The notes: generated from the sequence alone by a model not told the origin. Positions 29,543 through 39,954 are shown, counted from the first letter of the stretch. The stretch: 64,000 nt of DNA from Pycnococcus provasolii (GCA_049487715.1 CP150555.1:124001-188000); one strand, 5' to 3'. Made by a program: numbers and translations.

Positions 29543-30973
29543 ATGCAGTCATCCTTTCATCCATGCTCACAGTGCTCGACTCGGCGTTCGCCTTCTTCTC
29601 TCCTGAAAACGAAGAAAAAACTTGTTAGAGCACATGGTGGTGTTAGCGCTTCATTCGCAAGAAATGTGTGTGAGAGAATAGCTGTGAACAGTAGTAGTAG
29701 TAGGCTGGTGGTAATGCACGCAACTCTGGCAAATGCAGTACCAAACAAAGGTAGGACAGCTGCACGAACGGCAAGGCGCACGTTGGGTGGGTGGCCGCAC
29801 CAGCACAACGTCCACTCCCCCTCGTTAACAGGAACGCGACAGCGCAGGCAGGCGGCAATGCGCTCAATGGACGACAACGACGGAAGTCCAGTGGCTGAGC
29901 CGCCAAGTGGGAGCCAGCCGTCCCCCTCTTCGTCGTCGTCGCACGACGCGGCGCCGCTCGGAAATAACGGAAACGGAAGTGCAGCACCGCTCAACTCGAC
30001 TTGGGCGCCTACGACATTCGACGAAACCGACGAAACGTCAGGAAGCAACGTACTGCTAAGCAGACAGAAAGCGACGAAAGAGCTCATCGCGTACGTCACA
30101 GCCGCCGTTCTATTCGGAGGTGGCGTTGCCGTTGTGAGCGGCGGCGAGGCATCGCAGGAGTACTTCGCAGGATACCTGCTCGAACAGAGCCTTTCAGTAG
30201 ACAACCTGCTCGTGTTTGTGCTGATATTCCGGTACTTCAAGCTTCCCATGTTCCTGCAGAAGCGCGTGCTAAACTACGGGCTGTGGGGTGCCGCCATCGC
30301 GCGCCTCGTGATGATTGTCGCGGGCGTGGAGGCAATTGAGGCATTCGAGCCGCTCTTGCTCGTGTTCGCCGCCATTTTGCTGTACTCTTCTTACAAGATC
30401 CTCGCCGAGCAGGAGGAGGAGGCGGAAGAGGAGGATGGCCTGCAGAACAACGAGATTGTGAGGTTCTGCCGCAAGCTTTACCTGTTCACACCCACCTACG
30501 AAGGCGAGCGTTTCTTTTCATCGACCACCGTCGTCGACCCGGCGAACTCGAGCACGCCTTGGGCGGCGCGTGCTCTCAGCAACATTCTCGGGCCCGCGAG
30601 ATCAGGCGAGCCGCTGTTCGCCGCCACGCCGCTTCTGCTCGTTCTGCTTGTGGTGGAGCTCAGTGACATCGTCTTTGCGGTAGACTCGATTCCCGCGGTG
30701 TTTGGCATCACGCGTGACCCGATCATCGTGTACTCGAGCAACATGTTTGCCATCTGCTGCCTGCGCAGCCTGTTCCAGCTGGTGAGCGAGGGCTTAGAAG
30801 AGATGAAGTACCTGCAGACATCCATCGGCTCCGTTTTGGGATTCGTGGGTCTTAAGATGGTTGCGGAGTACTTTGGCGCGGAGGTGGAGACGTCCACATC
30901 ATTGGCGATCATTGGCGGCACACTGACGGTTGGCGTGGTGGCATCGTACCTGGTGAAAGACGACGATAACTAG
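29543..30973 (+). CDS. TerC-family integral membrane protein, plastid-type
   Basis: 476 residues from MQSSFHPCS; an in-frame ATG at 29378 would add 55 low-complexity residues. About 180 N-terminal residues are Ser/Arg-rich, as in plastid precursors. The TerC domain (about 180-470) has eight or nine TM helices and the conserved acidic motifs: GYLLEQSLSVDNLLVFVLIF, a second with ELSDIVFAVDSIPAVFGITRDP, and SNMFAICCLRSLF. Arabidopsis TERC is needed for thylakoid membrane formation and membrane-protein insertion; bacterial relatives handle metal ions. An acidic Glu cluster (EQEEEAEEEDG) lies in a loop. Confidence 0.9.
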   Translation: MQSSFHPCSQCSTRRSPSSLLKTKKKLVRAHGGVSASFARNVCERIAVNSSSSRLVVMHATLANAVPNKGRTAARTARRTLGGWPHQHNVHSPSLTGTRQRRQAAMRSMDDNDGSPVAEPPSGSQPSPSSSSSHDAAPLGNNGNGSAAPLNSTWAPTTFDETDETSGSNVLLSRQKATKELIAYVTAAVLFGGGVAVVSGGEASQEYFAGYLLEQSLSVDNLLVFVLIFRYFKLPMFLQKRVLNYGLWGAAIARLVMIVAGVEAIEAFEPLLLVFAAILLYSSYKILAEQEEEAEEEDGLQNNEIVRFCRKLYLFTPTYEGERFFSSTTVVDPANSSTPWAARALSNILGPARSGEPLFAATPLLLVLLVVELSDIVFAVDSIPAVFGITRDPIIVYSSNMFAICCLRSLFQLVSEGLEEMKYLQTSIGSVLGFVGLKMVAEYFGAEVETSTSLAIIGGTLTVGVVASYLVKDDDN

Positions 30974-31422
30974 TGAGGCCGTCCTTACTTCCCCGTGTTT
31001 TGGTACAGGCATGACATGAGCCTCAGCCTCAGCCTCAGCGTCAGCGTCATCCTCCGTGTGTTTTCTTTTTTACTTAACAAAAATCTATGCTTAGACTAGT
31101 CTATCTATATACTGTCCATTTCAGTCGTGACATTTATCTCCGCATGCACGGCACGGCACGGCATGAGTTGTTCAAGGTTGGAACCCCTCCCTCCCTCTGG
31201 ACACTACGGTAGTAACCCCGACTATCAATCCTCCCTGCCATGCGGTATCCCCTCGCTGTGATCCTGTGGTGGTATTTCCCCCAGGGGAGCTCTGTGAAGG
31301 AAGTTTTGCTTTCCGATGGGTCCCCGGGTGGGTGTGGACCACAGCTTAGATATCTGAGCTGGGGCTGGGGCAGTTCCATCAGCCCATCAGCCCACCGCTC
31401 CCACCAGAACTTCCGAAGAACC
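30974..31422. other. Intergenic, no gene recognised
   Basis: The 3' region of TerC and upstream region of the Psb27-like gene. It contains an AGCCTC/AGCGTC tandem repeat (31018-31048). No gene was found. Confidence 0.5.
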
Positions 31423-32184
31423 ATGGCGCCCGTCATGTCCCGCCCCTGCCCCTCCCTCGCCTCTCGCTCCTTCGCTCGCCCCTCTGTTCGTGTGCAGTCC
31501 TCAGCTCGGGGGGTTGCTGCGATCCCTTCCCTCCCCTCATCCCTCGCGTCCCTCGCGTCGTCGGCGATCGTCCTTGCCGCGGTCGCCGTGTCTCCCGACG
31601 CGGCGCTCGCGGGTGGGCGCGACGACATCGGAGGATCCTCCCCGAAGGCGGGCGGATCGGCTGCGTACTGCGACACGTGCCTCGCAGGACCGGACTTCAA
31701 CGCGCTCGCCGACCGCAAGAAGTGGGACGGACGAACGAACACGGGATGCGAACTGGGACCCGCGGGGAAAAAGTGCAGAGAGTCGCAGATCTCTGACGTC
31801 GACAACTCCGCATACGGAGGTGTCGAAGGACGTGGTGCAGGCTTTGCGAAGCAGGGTGAGGCGAACGCCGCCATGGGTGAGTCGTACAAGCCGGACAGCG
31901 TCGCGCTCATCGACAAGATCGAGGCGGTGCTCTCGCTCGACCCGCTCGACCCGAAGCGAGTGGACGACGTGCCCGGCGTGCAGAAGCAGAGCCAGGTGTG
32001 GGTCTCGCAGTATGCCAAGGGTGGAGCCGCGGCGAAGAAGAGTGCAGGCAAGCTGTACGGCGCCGTTGACGCGCTCAACGGGCACATCGCCTCGAAGGGG
32101 CTTGCGCCGCTGCCGAAGCGTACGACCGAGTTTGTGCTTGGCGCGTGCTCGGAGGCGCGCACGCTGCTCAGCACAGACCAGTAG
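31423..32184 (+). CDS. Psb27-like thylakoid-lumen protein
   Basis: 253 residues from MAPVMSRP. The N-terminus is bipartite: a Ser/Arg-rich plastid transit region, then the hydrophobic lumen signal IVLAAVAVSPDAALA with an AxA cleavage site. The C-terminal 70 residues match the Psb27 helical bundle (VWVSQYAKG ... LYGAVDALNGHIASKGLAPLPKR ... ACSEARTLL). Psb27 binds CP43 during photosystem II assembly and repair. Between signal and bundle lies an extra ~75-residue segment with three Cys (YCDTCLAG, TGCELG, KKCRES) not usual in Psb27. It could be a lineage-specific fusion or a different four-helix lumen protein. TGTAA lies about 60 nt past the stop. Confidence 0.6.
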   Translation: MAPVMSRPCPSLASRSFARPSVRVQSSARGVAAIPSLPSSLASLASSAIVLAAVAVSPDAALAGGRDDIGGSSPKAGGSAAYCDTCLAGPDFNALADRKKWDGRTNTGCELGPAGKKCRESQISDVDNSAYGGVEGRGAGFAKQGEANAAMGESYKPDSVALIDKIEAVLSLDPLDPKRVDDVPGVQKQSQVWVSQYAKGGAAAKKSAGKLYGAVDALNGHIASKGLAPLPKRTTEFVLGACSEARTLLSTDQ

Positions 32185-32302
32185 AAACAACGGGGTGTTA
32201 TACCGTGGTGCATGCGCGTGTCTTTGGTGGCCGGTGACGTGGTCTGTGTAAGCAAAAAAAAATAATGTCAAAAACAAATAAAAGAATCTCATCTCATCAT
32301 AT

Positions 32303-34360
32303 TTACTTGTTGTAGATTTCTTCCCGCGTCAGGGCGACATAAGCGCGGCGCAGAGTCGCAGTCACGCGCTCGACATCAGGCGACTTGTGCGCGCTCATTG
32401 CACGCCATCTCACGCGCATGCTTTCGCCCACCTCCGGTGTGACGCGCGGATCGAGCTCGAGCTTTCCTTTGCCATCTCCGTCGCCGAGCTTTCCCGTGCA
32501 CATGTCCGTGGGACGAGGCGAGTCCATGTGATATGCTTGCACCGCTTTCATCACCACGGATGCCATAGAGATAGTCGCCTCCGTCGTCCAGTACGCTTCG
32601 CCATTCGACGAGTTGTCAGTTGTTCCCGCGATGGTTGAGCTGCCATCCTCCGGCGAATCCACTCGGCAGTGCGCGAGTTCGATGGGCGCAAAGCCATCCG
32701 CGAGCGTGCCAAAGCCGACGATGGACGGCCGTATGTCCACGGGAAGCCGGCTCACCGCGAGAACATCCGCTGGTGAGCCGAGATTGCTGTGCATTAGGCC
32801 CACGTCCGCGGGTGGCCCTGGCGGCACATCCTGGTCGCCACGTTTCCGCATAGCCTCCACCTCAGCACGCCTCTCCGCACTGTGCCGAAGCACCGTGCGC
32901 GCGACGGTGGCGTAGTCACCCGAGTCCATTCTCCACATGTGAACCAGGTCGAAGACGCGCGTTCGCGGATGGATGTCAACGTTCCACTTGCTCTTCATGT
33001 CCTCGACAAACTCAGGGGGCACCTCTGCGGCACGTGCCGCAGCGCAAAACCCGTCCGTACCATACGTGTCTGGAAGTGCGGTGATTCCGTCACCGCGACC
33101 CGAGCCGCCGTTGCACATCACGAAGACGATGTGAGCGCATAGCGTGCTCACCTGGCACGGCGTGTCGGAGCCTCCACCAGCCTCGTCGTCGAAGCGTGCC
33201 AGAAGCTGCGCGAACGTGGAGCTCATCTCGTGCGCGTGCGTTCCAAGTAGCGCCTTAATCTGCGCCTTTCTGCCAGCTTCGCCAATTCCCGCGTGGCGCA
33301 TCGCGCCGTCGACGAGGTTCGCACTCTGCACGGAGCTGGTTCCCACGTACCCGACAAGGTGACGCATGCAGAAAAGGTTCTGCAGAAGCAGGTACGTGCG
33401 ATCGGAACTGCGTCGACCGGCAAATAGTGCAATCTTCAGGCCATGCCAGCCACCGTTGAGCGTGGAGACTGTGCCCGCAAGCTTTCCAAGACTGCTCGCG
33501 AGACGCTCCAGTCGCGAAATGCGGCACCTGCCTCCCGTCTTCGCCGCGAGCTGGCGCACCTGCCCTCTCACCGTGTACTGCTGCACGAGCTGCATGAGGC
33601 TCGTTTCAACGTGGCTCGAACTCTCGACGAAGCCGCTCGACATGGCGATCACCTCGCCATGTTCATTCACCGACAGGCGCGTATCCGCCACCGGCGGGAG
33701 GTTCGCGTCGGGCATGCCCACGGTGGCGCGCGCCTTCTGCACGTCAGTTGGATGAAAGCTGGCGTACTTCGCGAGGGCATCCCACTCGTCGTTCGTAACC
33801 GCGGGTGATGCGTGGTCCATGAGCTTGACAGCGCGTGCAAATTCTCCAAACAGCTCGGGCTGTTCCTGCGCCATTTTTGCGAGCGGGTACACAGACTTGC
33901 GCACGTGAAGTGCAAAGTCGACTCGCACGCGCCGCAGGTACGTCGAGAACACCTTGTGCATCTTCGGCTTGTACAGGTCTGCGATGCCTCGTCTCAGCAG
34001 CCACGCCGAGGGAATGGCGAGCAGTCTCTTCGCTTCCTTGGAACGCAGCATTTCGCTCATAGCCGCGACGATTGCGTCCGTCGCGCCGCTCCTCCTTGCG
34101 TAGTACTCCGTCCGTTTGACGAGCTGGTCAATATGTTCGTCGAACGTTTCCACGGCGTTTCCCTTTCTCAGGTCCTCGTCGTCCCACGAGCTGCCGAACG
34201 TCGCGTACAGGTGGTCGTGGAATGCCGACGCTGGCGACCCCGCGTTTCGCGACGCGCGTCGCACCACCTCCCGCACACCCAGCACGCCATCGGATGGTGA
34301 TGCATATCCTCGTTCGGCGGGTGTGAGCGCCTCGAGTCCGTTGTGCCCATCCGTGCGCAT
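32303..34360 (-). CDS. Nicotinate phosphoribosyltransferase family protein
   Basis: 685 residues, longer than typical PncB/Npt1 (~400-430). The family's C-terminal barrel motifs are present: LLGTHAHEMSSTFAQL (GTxAHE), LPDTYGTDGF (the DTxxTDxF strand), WRMDSGDYATVARTVL (RxDSGD phosphate loop) and IVGFGTLADGFAPIEL. The first half has FHPTDVQKAR and the helical region RLERLASSLGKLAG. The enzyme makes nicotinate mononucleotide in NAD salvage. Divergence in the first half and the extra length leave the exact subfamily open. It is convergent with the Psb27-like gene. Confidence 0.7.
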   Translation of the reverse strand: MRTDGHNGLEALTPAERGYASPSDGVLGVREVVRRASRNAGSPASAFHDHLYATFGSSWDDEDLRKGNAVETFDEHIDQLVKRTEYYARRSGATDAIVAAMSEMLRSKEAKRLLAIPSAWLLRRGIADLYKPKMHKVFSTYLRRVRVDFALHVRKSVYPLAKMAQEQPELFGEFARAVKLMDHASPAVTNDEWDALAKYASFHPTDVQKARATVGMPDANLPPVADTRLSVNEHGEVIAMSSGFVESSSHVETSLMQLVQQYTVRGQVRQLAAKTGGRCRISRLERLASSLGKLAGTVSTLNGGWHGLKIALFAGRRSSDRTYLLLQNLFCMRHLVGYVGTSSVQSANLVDGAMRHAGIGEAGRKAQIKALLGTHAHEMSSTFAQLLARFDDEAGGGSDTPCQVSTLCAHIVFVMCNGGSGRGDGITALPDTYGTDGFCAAARAAEVPPEFVEDMKSKWNVDIHPRTRVFDLVHMWRMDSGDYATVARTVLRHSAERRAEVEAMRKRGDQDVPPGPPADVGLMHSNLGSPADVLAVSRLPVDIRPSIVGFGTLADGFAPIELAHCRVDSPEDGSSTIAGTTDNSSNGEAYWTTEATISMASVVMKAVQAYHMDSPRPTDMCTGKLGDGDGKGKLELDPRVTPEVGESMRVRWRAMSAHKSPDVERVTATLRRAYVALTREEIYNK

Positions 34361-34866
34361 GACTAGGATTCCGAAGACTCGATATAAAAGAAGTCTTATT
34401 AATCTTATAACCCAAAAGGGTGCGAGGAGGCGTATAAGGTAATTTTGAAGGAGAGGAGGCGGAGGGAAGAAGAGGCGACATGTCTATATGTGAAATTCAC
34501 CCAAGCCCAGGGAGAATGACACACCAAAAGAAACTGGGACGGAACCGACGGCCGGAGCCCGGAGGAGGTGCCACAGGTGACACCAGGACCGAGGGGGAAG
34601 TGAAGTGGGGACCCCGACGACCGGACGGAACCAACGACCACAGCCCCCTTCCCCTGCCAAGACGGAACCTGCCCCTTTGACCTTTCCTCCCTTTGGGCTT
34701 TTTCGTCTGGTGGGAGTTGTCTTAACAGCGAGAACGAGTTGTCTTACCAACCTACAAGTCATTCCCATTACGTTACAGTACGTCAATCACGGGGTCCCGC
34801 TGGCGCGCTGAGTGCCTCAACTTGCACCCGCTTGCTTCGTTGGCTTGCGTGCACGGGTTGGTTTGT
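34361..34866. other. Divergent spacer, no gene recognised
   Basis: Lies between the NAPRT-like and P2X-like genes. It is GA-rich near 34440-34480 and ACGACCGGA-rich near 34615. No telomere-type array was found. Confidence 0.45.
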
Positions 34867-36672
34867 ATGCAGCCTCGGCCTTTAATGCGTCGTCTTAGCC
34901 TTAATGAGTTCAACTTAGCGTACACGACGCCGCGCGTCGTGCGCATCCAGGACACCTACCTCAGCCTGTTGGCGCTCCTCCTGAACCTCGTCGTGTTCGC
35001 GTACATCGGCGTCTACGAAGTCGTGCTGAAGAAGGGGTACCTCGTGTGCTACCCAGTTAGCGTAAAGGGCAGGAAACTCGACGTCTCCCCCGGAGTACCC
35101 GCCATGCTCAGTGCCGAGTGCGAAAGAATCAACAGAACGCGCAGCGATGCAATGAAGAACGCAGCCTCGGTGAACTTCATGGGCACTTTCGTAAACAAAG
35201 TTTCAAAGAAGACGCCGGAACACTGTGCAGGAAACGTGCCGGCGGATAACCACTACACGTGCTTCGAAATGGACACGGGAACCAACGACGGAAAGGAGGT
35301 GAAAGAACTGCCGAGCGGGATCGTCGAACTGCCGCTAAGTCAGCTCGTCACTTTCAAAAATAAGACGACGGTTTCTTGGCGCGCAGCGACAGTCTCGTCG
35401 GCGATTGTCTTTGCGAACGACTTCGTCGCGACCACACAGCCGTACGAAGCGCGCAAGAACAAGGACCCAAAGCTTGGTGGTTCGCTGGAAAACTTCCGCG
35501 TGCGCCTTGTGGATTTGGACGGGAATGTCGTGAACGCGTGCCCTCGCTTCGTGCAACACCGTACATTTCGCCTCGCAGACACGTGCGACGACCTCGATAC
35601 CTTGGAATTCAACCAGCCGTGCGAATTTGAACCAGGCGACACGCATGCTATTCCGCTGATTGCCATCGCAAAGGCTGGGGGTGCCGAACACATGTACACG
35701 AAAGTGAAGGACATGCACCCCACAGTGTCGTCGTCCCTCATCGATGGATGCGTCGAGAACTTGGTGGGAAATAAGTTGTACGGCGCATACGTGTACAAGG
35801 ATGGCTACGCTGACTTTCATGCCGCGGGTATCCCACAAAAATACATGCGCATAGCGACAGGGGCGGATTTCAACGAGGACATATCCACTTACGATCTCTA
35901 CCTCAAGCGAGCGCGCAAGCTGTGTGCAGACAACGAGTTGATGTTTGGTGGCGTCGCGATACAGATGGACTGGACTCTTTCGAACGTGGAGTTCAGTCGC
36001 TACAACGCGGAGTTCGATATCACAGTTCCGAAAGCTCCCGTTGCCGTTGAGATTAAGGTTAAGTTCTCGCCGCCGAGTCGCGCGAACGGCCTCATTGGCG
36101 ATGGTTATGTTTCACCTAACCATAAGAATTGGCCGAAAACTGATGAGGATGTACAGGAAGCTAGGTGGTTTGGCACGACGCTTTCCACAGCATTTTTGGG
36201 CGAGCTCTGTGAGTTTTCCCTTACACATCTCATAATCACATTGACCACCAGCATCGGTATGCTTGCGATAGCTACGATTATTACCGAACTGTTCATGCTG
36301 AAGGTGTCTCCACTGAGAAAGCTCTACAATGCTGAGAAGATTGTGACGAGCGGTGACTACACGCAATTGCGCAAGACGATGACGTCAAAAGAGATGGACG
36401 ATGTTCTGCACAGCGACGACATGCAAATGAGCGCGCTTGGCAAAAGTCTCTCTTTGAGGGCTCGTCAAAAATCAACCTTCGAGAGCGTTGACGAGGAGTC
36501 TACGCCCGTCAAGGTTCATGACAATTACACGTCTGTTGCGCTTAGCTCGCCGCATGCGGCGAAGGATATCAAGCGCGCGATCGAGGGAGCGGCCGTGCCG
36601 TCCAAGCCAGACGTTGCTAGGACATCAAAGTCGCCGCAGCGCATTCATCCTCTCTCTCTCTCGAGTCCTTAA
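34867..36672 (+). CDS. P2X-receptor-like ligand-gated cation channel
   Basis: About 601 residues. Short N-terminus with LAYTTPRVVRIQDTYLS, the P2X pre-TM1 motif (YxTPR/K), then TM1 (ALLLNLVVFAYIGVYEVV) and KKGYL matching the P2X 'EKGYQ' exit. A ~420-residue Cys-containing ectodomain follows with NxT sites. TM2 is SLTHLIITLTTSIGMLAIATIIT followed by ELFMLKVSPLRKLYNAEK, as in P2X C-termini. The ATP-site Lys pair and the NFR motif of animal P2X are not obvious, so the ligand is unsure. P2X channels are known in prasinophytes such as Ostreococcus, often on acidic vacuoles. The cytosolic tail (~130 residues) is Ser/Lys-rich. Confidence 0.65.
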   Translation: MQPRPLMRRLSLNEFNLAYTTPRVVRIQDTYLSLLALLLNLVVFAYIGVYEVVLKKGYLVCYPVSVKGRKLDVSPGVPAMLSAECERINRTRSDAMKNAASVNFMGTFVNKVSKKTPEHCAGNVPADNHYTCFEMDTGTNDGKEVKELPSGIVELPLSQLVTFKNKTTVSWRAATVSSAIVFANDFVATTQPYEARKNKDPKLGGSLENFRVRLVDLDGNVVNACPRFVQHRTFRLADTCDDLDTLEFNQPCEFEPGDTHAIPLIAIAKAGGAEHMYTKVKDMHPTVSSSLIDGCVENLVGNKLYGAYVYKDGYADFHAAGIPQKYMRIATGADFNEDISTYDLYLKRARKLCADNELMFGGVAIQMDWTLSNVEFSRYNAEFDITVPKAPVAVEIKVKFSPPSRANGLIGDGYVSPNHKNWPKTDEDVQEARWFGTTLSTAFLGELCEFSLTHLIITLTTSIGMLAIATIITELFMLKVSPLRKLYNAEKIVTSGDYTQLRKTMTSKEMDDVLHSDDMQMSALGKSLSLRARQKSTFESVDEESTPVKVHDNYTSVALSSPHAAKDIKRAIEGAAVPSKPDVARTSKSPQRIHPLSLSSP

Positions 36673-36806
36673 TTCACCACAGACTAGCGGACCAAAGTAT
36701 GTACACTACTTTTAATAGGCTTTCTCTATATTTATGGTTATTAAGGCGGGTTATGGTTACATGCGATGGAATGGAACTGTTGTCGTAATGTGTAAATACT
36801 ATCAAC

Positions 36807-39251
36807 TTAGTTTGCCAACCGGCTTGACGGACGAGCAGCCACCGGAGTCATGCCTGGAGTCGACTGCACGCCGGCGCGAACCGCGCTCGCCGCGAGCATC
36901 GGGCTGCCCGGCTGCACGAAGCGAAGGCTGCCGCTCACTGTGCTGTGCGCCTCGCGCGACGCGGCGCGCGCGGTGGAGTGAGGAATACTCGTTCCAATCG
37001 GCATCGTCGCCTTCAGAACCGGTAGGCCGTACGAAATGCCAGCCTCCTCCTCGTCCTCGTCCCATATCGACGTACTCACCTTCTGCGTGCAGAGGTTCTG
37101 CAGGTACTCGGGACAACCAGAACCTTGCATAGGCTTGACCGAGTCGCTCTCCATGCCAATGTTCACGAGCGCTCCGCGAGCCGCACGGCGGCCCTTCTTG
37201 CTCTTGCTGTTCGTCATGTACGTCATCGCACCAACACCGCCAGTCTCCAGCATCTCGCGCCGCGCCTCGCCGTCGAGAGACAGGTAGCGCAGCGTCGTCG
37301 CGGCGTCCGCCTGCGCCTCCAGCATTCCAGGCGGCAAAGGCGGGTCCTTCTTCTTCTTCTTCGGCTTGGCGCCCGCGGGAGCAACTGGCGGCTTGCACAC
37401 GTCTATCAACTTCGTGATCGCGCCAGAGTCACGAAGCATGCGCCGTCGCTCAATCAGCGTCGGGTACGCCGCAGCCGACTTGCCGAATCCGACACCCTCG
37501 AGCCGACGAGCCACAATGCCCGACGTGGACACCCTGTCGCCGTCTGCGGGTACCTCACCAGGCGTTGGCGACGGCGACGCGGCAGCGCCAGGCGTGCCTC
37601 CTCCAGCGGCTCCCGGAGTTGGCGATGCGGAGCCAACGGCGGCGGCGGTGGCTGAGGATGGGGTTGCATCGAAGATGGGATTGTCCGCCTCAGGGTCTAC
37701 CAGCACAGGCCGCCTCTGGCCCGCCCAGGAATCTGCATGGAACTGGTCGAGAACGCCGCTCTTCATTGCCACGTTGAGCAAGCGCTCCTCGCGCCTGCCA
37801 CGACCGCGCTGCGTCTCCAGCAGCGTCGTTGGCACCACGCCGCTAGGCGCCGTCTGCCAGCGACTCATTACCGAAATCTCCTTCCCGAGATTGCCCAGGT
37901 CACGCCGCAGCATTTCGCTGCGTTCCTGCTCGAGGCCGTCGCGAAGTCCGGGCGGTGCACCGTACGTGCCAAGTCCCCAGCTGATGCTCTGTCCCGCCGC
38001 CGTCAGTGCCTGCTGCGTGATGAGCTGTGTTCGAACGTTTGCTGGCAACATGTTGCCTCTTTTCTGAGCAGCTTCGTCGCCGATAGTAGACCTTCTCCTG
38101 CTGCCGCCACCCGCAGATCCGGGCTTTTCCGCAGCCGCGACGGCGAGGCGATCGCTCGCTCCAACGGCGCCGTGGCCGCCGTACCCGCCAAGCAAGTCGC
38201 GAACGGGCTGCGCGATGAGCACAGGCGGCCTTCGACGAGGTGCCGGCATTGGCTTGGGACATCCTATGGTGTACATAATTCCAGCCGCCGCACGGCGCGT
38301 CATCGTCGTATTCTCCTCTTTCTCCTCGAGGCAATGGACGATCGCCTGAAGCGCGCCGTCGAGCTTCGGGATGAGGTCGCGGGCTTCCGGGCTGTTCAGC
38401 GCCAGCTTCTGCAGGCATACGACCGCCTTCTCGATGGTATTCACGGCATACTGCGCGACGCCGCTCGAGCACTCGGAGCACCGCGTCATCAGCAGGCCGA
38501 GCAGCGCCTGCACGGCTCCCTCTTTCACCGAGAGCGCCGCGATCTCCTCGCGGGTCCTCGATCCCTTCGGCTTTGGTAGCGGGCGTCCTTCCTCGTCGTG
38601 GGGGTCGTTGCTGAGCACCGACAGGAGGATTTGCGCGCAGTGCATTCTGCCCTTCGTCTCGCTGCACCGTTTGAGCATACGGCACAGCCTGCCAAAGGTA
38701 TTTGGAACGAACATCTCGTCCATGACGACCCACCTTCCCGTTTCATTGTGCGTCGCGATGCTGTCAATCGTCATGGATGCGGACACCTCGCAGCTCGGGC
38801 TCCTTCCGTCGAGGTAGCTCCACAGCGACTTCTGAAGCCGCACGGGCCCGTGAGTGTCGTGCGGCGGCGGCACGCGCGCGTTGTTGAAGTTCTTCGCGAG
38901 TTGGTCGCGTCCCAGCTCGTGCTGGCTGAGGCTGGACATGAGCCCGAGCGCGAGAACCTTTTCGTGCGCCGCGACGCCTCCTCGTCCGTCGCGAAAGCAG
39001 ACGCACGCGACGGACTCCTGCACGCACTGCAGCGATATCAGTTCCTCGATGGTGGACGGCTTCGCGAGCGTCCACTCCCATAGGTAGAATGCCGCCTCAG
39101 CGCGCGTGATTGTGCAGTGTATGGTGTTGAATACACACGGTCCGCGCAGGTTTTCTTTGAGGTTTGGCAGGTTGTTGTAGAGCGCCCACTTCTCGTCGGA
39201 CCACCCTTCCGGCTTCTGCTTCCCGCCCTTGTCCTTGCCCTTCTTGCCCAT
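36807..39251 (-). CDS. Armadillo-like helical-repeat protein
   Basis: 814 residues. After a Lys-rich start (MGKKGKDKGGKQKPEGW), residues about 40-330 are alpha-helical repeats of ARM/HEAT character, for example LCRMLKRCSETKGRMHCAQILLSVL and AVQALLGLLMTRC, then NTIEKAVVCLQKLAL. A disordered Pro/Ala middle follows, then another helical stretch (LIDVCKPPV ... AQADAATTLRYLSLDGEARREML) and a Ser/Ala-rich tail. The lysine-rich N-terminus with PEGWSDEKW recalls radial-spoke or ciliary armadillo proteins, but that is a weak hint. I do not recognise the exact family. Confidence 0.6.
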   Translation of the reverse strand: MGKKGKDKGGKQKPEGWSDEKWALYNNLPNLKENLRGPCVFNTIHCTITRAEAAFYLWEWTLAKPSTIEELISLQCVQESVACVCFRDGRGGVAAHEKVLALGLMSSLSQHELGRDQLAKNFNNARVPPPHDTHGPVRLQKSLWSYLDGRSPSCEVSASMTIDSIATHNETGRWVVMDEMFVPNTFGRLCRMLKRCSETKGRMHCAQILLSVLSNDPHDEEGRPLPKPKGSRTREEIAALSVKEGAVQALLGLLMTRCSECSSGVAQYAVNTIEKAVVCLQKLALNSPEARDLIPKLDGALQAIVHCLEEKEENTTMTRRAAAGIMYTIGCPKPMPAPRRRPPVLIAQPVRDLLGGYGGHGAVGASDRLAVAAAEKPGSAGGGSRRRSTIGDEAAQKRGNMLPANVRTQLITQQALTAAGQSISWGLGTYGAPPGLRDGLEQERSEMLRRDLGNLGKEISVMSRWQTAPSGVVPTTLLETQRGRGRREERLLNVAMKSGVLDQFHADSWAGQRRPVLVDPEADNPIFDATPSSATAAAVGSASPTPGAAGGGTPGAAASPSPTPGEVPADGDRVSTSGIVARRLEGVGFGKSAAAYPTLIERRRMLRDSGAITKLIDVCKPPVAPAGAKPKKKKKDPPLPPGMLEAQADAATTLRYLSLDGEARREMLETGGVGAMTYMTNSKSKKGRRAARGALVNIGMESDSVKPMQGSGCPEYLQNLCTQKVSTSIWDEDEEEAGISYGLPVLKATMPIGTSIPHSTARAASREAHSTVSGSLRFVQPGSPMLAASAVRAGVQSTPGMTPVAARPSSRLAN

Positions 39252-39954
39252 GATAAGATGACGCCGCCTTTACGACCTCCAATCCAAGTAAGGCTTTCAC
39301 CAAGCCTGCTACAGAAATAAACGCTACAGTGCTATGTGGCAACGTCAGGGCACACCTGTACCGTAGAAGGACCAGATTCTTTTTTAAAAGGGTGTGTGGT
39401 TACCTATGTAAGCTTAAGGCGCAGACCTGTTAAGCACAGATACACAGACAACACAGGCCACGTTGTTGTGTTGTTGTCTCACTTCACCTGACGTCCTGTA
39501 GTACTACTGCAAAAGGGGAACGCCGCACGCGGAGGTACATAAAGAAGGAACGAAAGGCCTTATGAGACACGAGCACGACTCTCGTAGTTCTTATTATTAG
39601 ACTTAACAAGGCCTTTTAGCAACTCATGTAGTTCTACTGTAAGTTTACCGTAAGGCGTAAGGCGTAAGGTTAGGTCGAAGTACAGGATTCTCCTGATCCA
39701 AACTCCTGAGGCTTTGGGCAAGACACCTGTGCAAGAGAGGTACTTTAGAGAGGCTTTTGGCAAGAGACATTTATGTATGTGTCTAAGCTTAACTGTCCCT
39801 CTAGACTATCGTACAGTACGACTACTGTACGCATGAACAGGACGAGCACGGATGAGCCGTGTTATTAACACTATCGTAGAGACGGTTAATAGTTAGGGGT
39901 TCGGAATGCTCCGATTTTGACCAAAAAACACCAAAACCACTGGAAGCAATGAAG
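39252..39954. other. Intergenic, no gene recognised
   Basis: A 700-nt A/T-richer spacer upstream of the armadillo gene and downstream of the FISHAW gene. It contains GTAAGGC direct repeats (39653-39675) and several GTACAG/CTGTAC inverted motifs (about 39820-39840). No gene was found. Confidence 0.5.

Noticed and set aside
31134-32255. Long minus-strand frame opposite the Psb27-like gene
   Set aside because: The plus strand carries the transit peptide and conserved helices; the minus frame is an antisense shadow of GC-rich codons.
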